DNA of 32,174 bases from a virus: the IMG/VR virus record IMGVR_UViG_3300020146_000005, positions 1 through 32,174 of that record, one strand, 5' to 3'. Below are positions 29,326-32,174 of this stretch, piece after piece. A program made the position numbers and the translations under genes. How positions within the stretch are numbered: position 1 is the first letter of the stretch; each line of letters starts with the position of its first letter. The notes under the pieces were generated by a model. That model was not told where the DNA came from. It searched no databases and saw nothing but the letters and a program-made list of their open reading frames with translations.

Positions 29326-31220
29326 TGGGCTGGGGGATAGACTTAGATGACGTAAGGCCGAAGCCGAAAAAACGCCGCCCAGAGAAGGGTGGCATTCTCG
29401 GGTGGGCTGGTGCTGGCGCTAGCGGGCCTCAGGGGCCAGTCGGTGACACCGGGAGTCCCCCTTCTGGTTCGACTAGGAGCGCCCCGCCCCGTCGCGTTAG
29501 TGGGCCGACTGCCCCACTATTGGCAACGGGCCTGAGTTCCAAATACGTCCTAAACCAACTTGACGATCTTCTGTCGCCGGGGCCCACGGCACGGGAGACG
29601 GCTGAGGTTGCGGTGCGCCTGGGGGTGAGGCCCAATAACAAGTCTGTTATCGCGGAGGCGGGCGAGAAGGCTTCCGACGTCGCCAGCGACGCAATCAGGG
29701 AGATTTCGCGCGGGGCTGAGAAGGCGGCCCGCGAGTTTCGCAAGCTGCCGAGCAAGAAAGTCGACAACGTTGCCGGGGTCAAAACGCTGGGCACCCCGAC
29801 CGTTGGTCAGCTCCTAAAAGCAGCGGCTCAAACTGTCGCCCAGGGAACCGCCCCCCGCCAGGGGAACCGGCGCATGACGGCATCTACCGTCGTGGGCAGC
29901 TCGAGCGGAACGCCTCGGCGGGGGGGCCTCCAGATTAACCGGAAGGGAAAGCTGACAATCCCCGCGACGCGCCAGGCGGCACGGCAGCTGAGTAGCGTCC
30001 GTGCGCGGGCGCGGCGGGTGAGTGGCCCCCTCCCCGGCCTCGACCCGGGGCAGACCCGACTGGTCCGTACCGTACTTCGGGTTGGGGACAAAATGGGGGC
30101 GACCCCGAAGGAGAAACTTGCGGCGGTCGAGACGGCACTGGTGGAGTCCAACGCTCGGAACCTCGGATACGGAGACGCTGACTCTGAAGGCTGGCGACAG
30201 GAGAGGACGTCGATCTACGGGACGGGTCCGACCGGCCCTCGCAACGTAAGGGCCTCGGCACGGCGGTTCTTTGAGGAGTCGGTCTCGGACACTGGCGGTT
30301 CGCGTGGGGCTGGGCTCACGGCCGGACAGCTGGCCCAGACGATCCAGGATTCGGCCTTTCCCGAGCGCTATGACGAACAGAAGGCCGTCGCTGCGCCGAT
30401 CCTGGCCGCTTATGAGAGGGGTGGTGTTCAGCCGGGGTCTGGCCTGGCGCGGGAGTTGAAGGTTGCGGAGGCGCAGGCTCGCTCGCTAGGGATTCCAGTC
30501 GGAGAGGCTGCGAAACTGGGGCCGCCCCCGAAACGGGCGGTGACTCGTTTCAAGGCGGCTATCGTTGCTGCCAAGGAACTTGAGAAGGCCGGTCTTCCCT
30601 ATGTGTGGGGCGGGGGCCACGGCGACCCCGCGTCTCGCCCGACCGGTGGGGGGCTTGACTGCTCGGGCGCTGTGTCTTTCGTCTTGAACAAAATGGGTGT
30701 TATGGATGGCGCGCTGGTATCGGGCTCTATGGGTCAGGTACTGGAGCCCGGGCCCGGAGCGGTCACAGTCTTCTACAACCCGACCCACACCTTCATGAAG
30801 ATCGGGAAGCGGTACTTCGGGACTTCGCGCACCAACCCCGGCGGAGGTGCGGGCTGGATTGAGGGCACCCCCGACGATCTCTCGAAGTACAGCGTGGGCC
30901 ACGTACCCGGCATGGGCGGTAAGGTTGCCCTCCAGATGGGGATTCCTCTCACCGGCGGTGGTTCTACTGAAGGCGGGGGGGGTTCCTTTCCCGGCATGGA
31001 ACTGAGCGCTGATGGGACCACGGCGCGCGTTGTGGCGGGCCAGAAAAAAGAAGACGTTGGCTACTCGGCTGCCCCCATCCTCTTCTCGGCTGCGGTGGGG
31101 GCTCGGGCGGCCATGCCGAGTGCAGTTGAACCGGGCCCCGATGAATCCGAAGCCGAAGGCTCAGAGGGCGGTCTCGGCGGGATTGAGGAGATGCTTAGAA
31201 GAAGGCGGGTCAGAACATGA
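29325..31220 (+). CDS. Virion peptidoglycan hydrolase: lysozyme-like plus NlpC/P60
   Basis: ATG 29325 overlaps the previous stop as TAATG. 631 residues: the tag KPKKRRPEKGGILGWA at 13-28 and GPQGPVGDTG (34-43); a helical linker; a lysozyme/transglycosylase-like domain at about 242-320 with ALVESNARNLGYGDADSEG (271-289, Glu274 as likely catalytic acid); an NlpC/P60 domain at about 410-530 with GLPYVWGGGHG, LDCSGAVSFVL (Cys446) and NPTHTFMKIG (His488). Two cell-wall cutting activities, one on glycan and one on peptide. It shares its N-terminal tag with the internal protein, so it is probably a virion enzyme used in entry, but its place before the holin also allows a role in lysis. Confidence 0.85.
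   Translation: MGWGIDLDDVRPKPKKRRPEKGGILGWAGAGASGPQGPVGDTGSPPSGSTRSAPPRRVSGPTAPLLATGLSSKYVLNQLDDLLSPGPTARETAEVAVRLGVRPNNKSVIAEAGEKASDVASDAIREISRGAEKAAREFRKLPSKKVDNVAGVKTLGTPTVGQLLKAAAQTVAQGTAPRQGNRRMTASTVVGSSSGTPRRGGLQINRKGKLTIPATRQAARQLSSVRARARRVSGPLPGLDPGQTRLVRTVLRVGDKMGATPKEKLAAVETALVESNARNLGYGDADSEGWRQERTSIYGTGPTGPRNVRASARRFFEESVSDTGGSRGAGLTAGQLAQTIQDSAFPERYDEQKAVAAPILAAYERGGVQPGSGLARELKVAEAQARSLGIPVGEAAKLGPPPKRAVTRFKAAIVAAKELEKAGLPYVWGGGHGDPASRPTGGGLDCSGAVSFVLNKMGVMDGALVSGSMGQVLEPGPGAVTVFYNPTHTFMKIGKRYFGTSRTNPGGGAGWIEGTPDDLSKYSVGHVPGMGGKVALQMGIPLTGGGSTEGGGGSFPGMELSADGTTARVVAGQKKEDVGYSAAPILFSAAVGARAAMPSAVEPGPDESEAEGSEGGLGGIEEMLRRRRVRT
29361..29409 (+). repeat. 49-bp exact direct repeat, copy 2
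   Basis: Identical to 25600-25648, again close to a gene start and coding the same peptide in the same frame. Confidence 0.9.
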
Positions 31221-31515
31221 GCCCAGAGCAACCACCCCGACCGCCTCTCTCTCTATCGAGCGCAGACTCTAGCTCACTGCTGGTTCAAATCGCAACTACC
31301 CTTTGGGGGGCATATGGCACGGACGGCATGAATGGGAAGGTGCAAGAACACAGCAGACAGCTGGGGGAGCTCCAGGGTCGGATTGAGGAGCTTAGTGGTC
31401 AGCTAGAGCGCCGGCTTACCGGTATCTATCGCTTGATCGCAACCCTGACGGTTACCATCCTCGTGTCTGCCATCGGGATAATCGCCACCCTTGCTCTGAC
31501 CACGGGGGGAACTCC

Positions 31516-31519
<4 letters not shown>
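31217..31519 (+). CDS. XhlA-like holin/membrane protein
   Basis: ATG 31217 overlaps the hydrolase stop as ATGA. 100 residues: a Pro/Ser-rich start, a coiled-coil helix (VQEHSRQLGELQGRIEELSG), and one transmembrane helix near the end (LIATLTVTILVSAIGIIATL). A coiled coil followed by a single membrane helix is the XhlA/holin-accessory plan. Next to the hydrolase, it likely opens the membrane for lysis, though a single-helix protein could instead help a second holin. Confidence 0.62.

Positions 31520-32174
<655 letters not shown>

Overview
The window is a piece of a GC-rich tailed-phage genome, read from sequence alone. It has no rRNA, tRNA, CRISPR array, integrase or host housekeeping gene. The head and tail set (TerL, a P22-type portal, scaffold, an SU10-type major capsid protein, a P22 gp4-like adaptor, a gp10-like tail hub, large ejection proteins, no tape measure) points to a short-tailed podovirus. 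An actinobacterial host is likely but inferred: base composition, TANNNT -10 boxes placed 6-10 nt before ATG codons (leaderless-type starts), a small Cys/His protein of a kind common in actinophages, and an NlpC/P60 plus lysozyme-like virion enzyme.

Layout. Positions 1-1954 hold a tight rightward chain of small genes (DUF7666-like protein, zinc proteins, HNH protein) whose starts overlap the preceding stops as NTGA or TANTG. Positions 2139-3690 hold a primase (AEP fold plus CHC2-type zinc finger), a 37-residue Cys-rich miniprotein and a companion gene. Positions 3908-5679 hold two ECF-like sigma factors, convergent on back-to-back terminators; the leftward one is preceded by a 33-residue leaderless ORF. 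Positions 5928-8122 mix a rightward HTH gene, a leftward gene, a 444-nt gap with a promoter-like site and two rightward terminator-like hairpins (possible ncRNA), and a leftward three-gene operon. From 8459 to the end everything runs rightward: accessory genes, TerL, an HNH-AP2 endonuclease, portal, four tail-fibre/decoration genes, two small ORFs, scaffold, capsid, adaptor, tail hub, ejection proteins, a virion peptidoglycan hydrolase, an XhlA-like holin and a membrane protein that runs off the end. From about 32081 the sequence is poly-C and probably an assembly artefact.

The main new signal is a possible phage transcription system. A motif GTCCG-N10-TANNNT occurs at 6870, 8431, 11457 and 17909, three times just upstream of an ATG that lacks a clear ribosome site, with a weaker form at 5901. 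Because the phage carries two sigma factors, this may be a promoter read by one of them, comparable in logic to phiEco32, which has an SU10-type capsid and its own ECF sigma. Other points of note are an exact 49-bp duplication encoding the same N-terminal tag on the largest ejection protein and the virion hydrolase, a module repeated in four consecutive fibre genes, and several small genes missed by length or start-codon filters.
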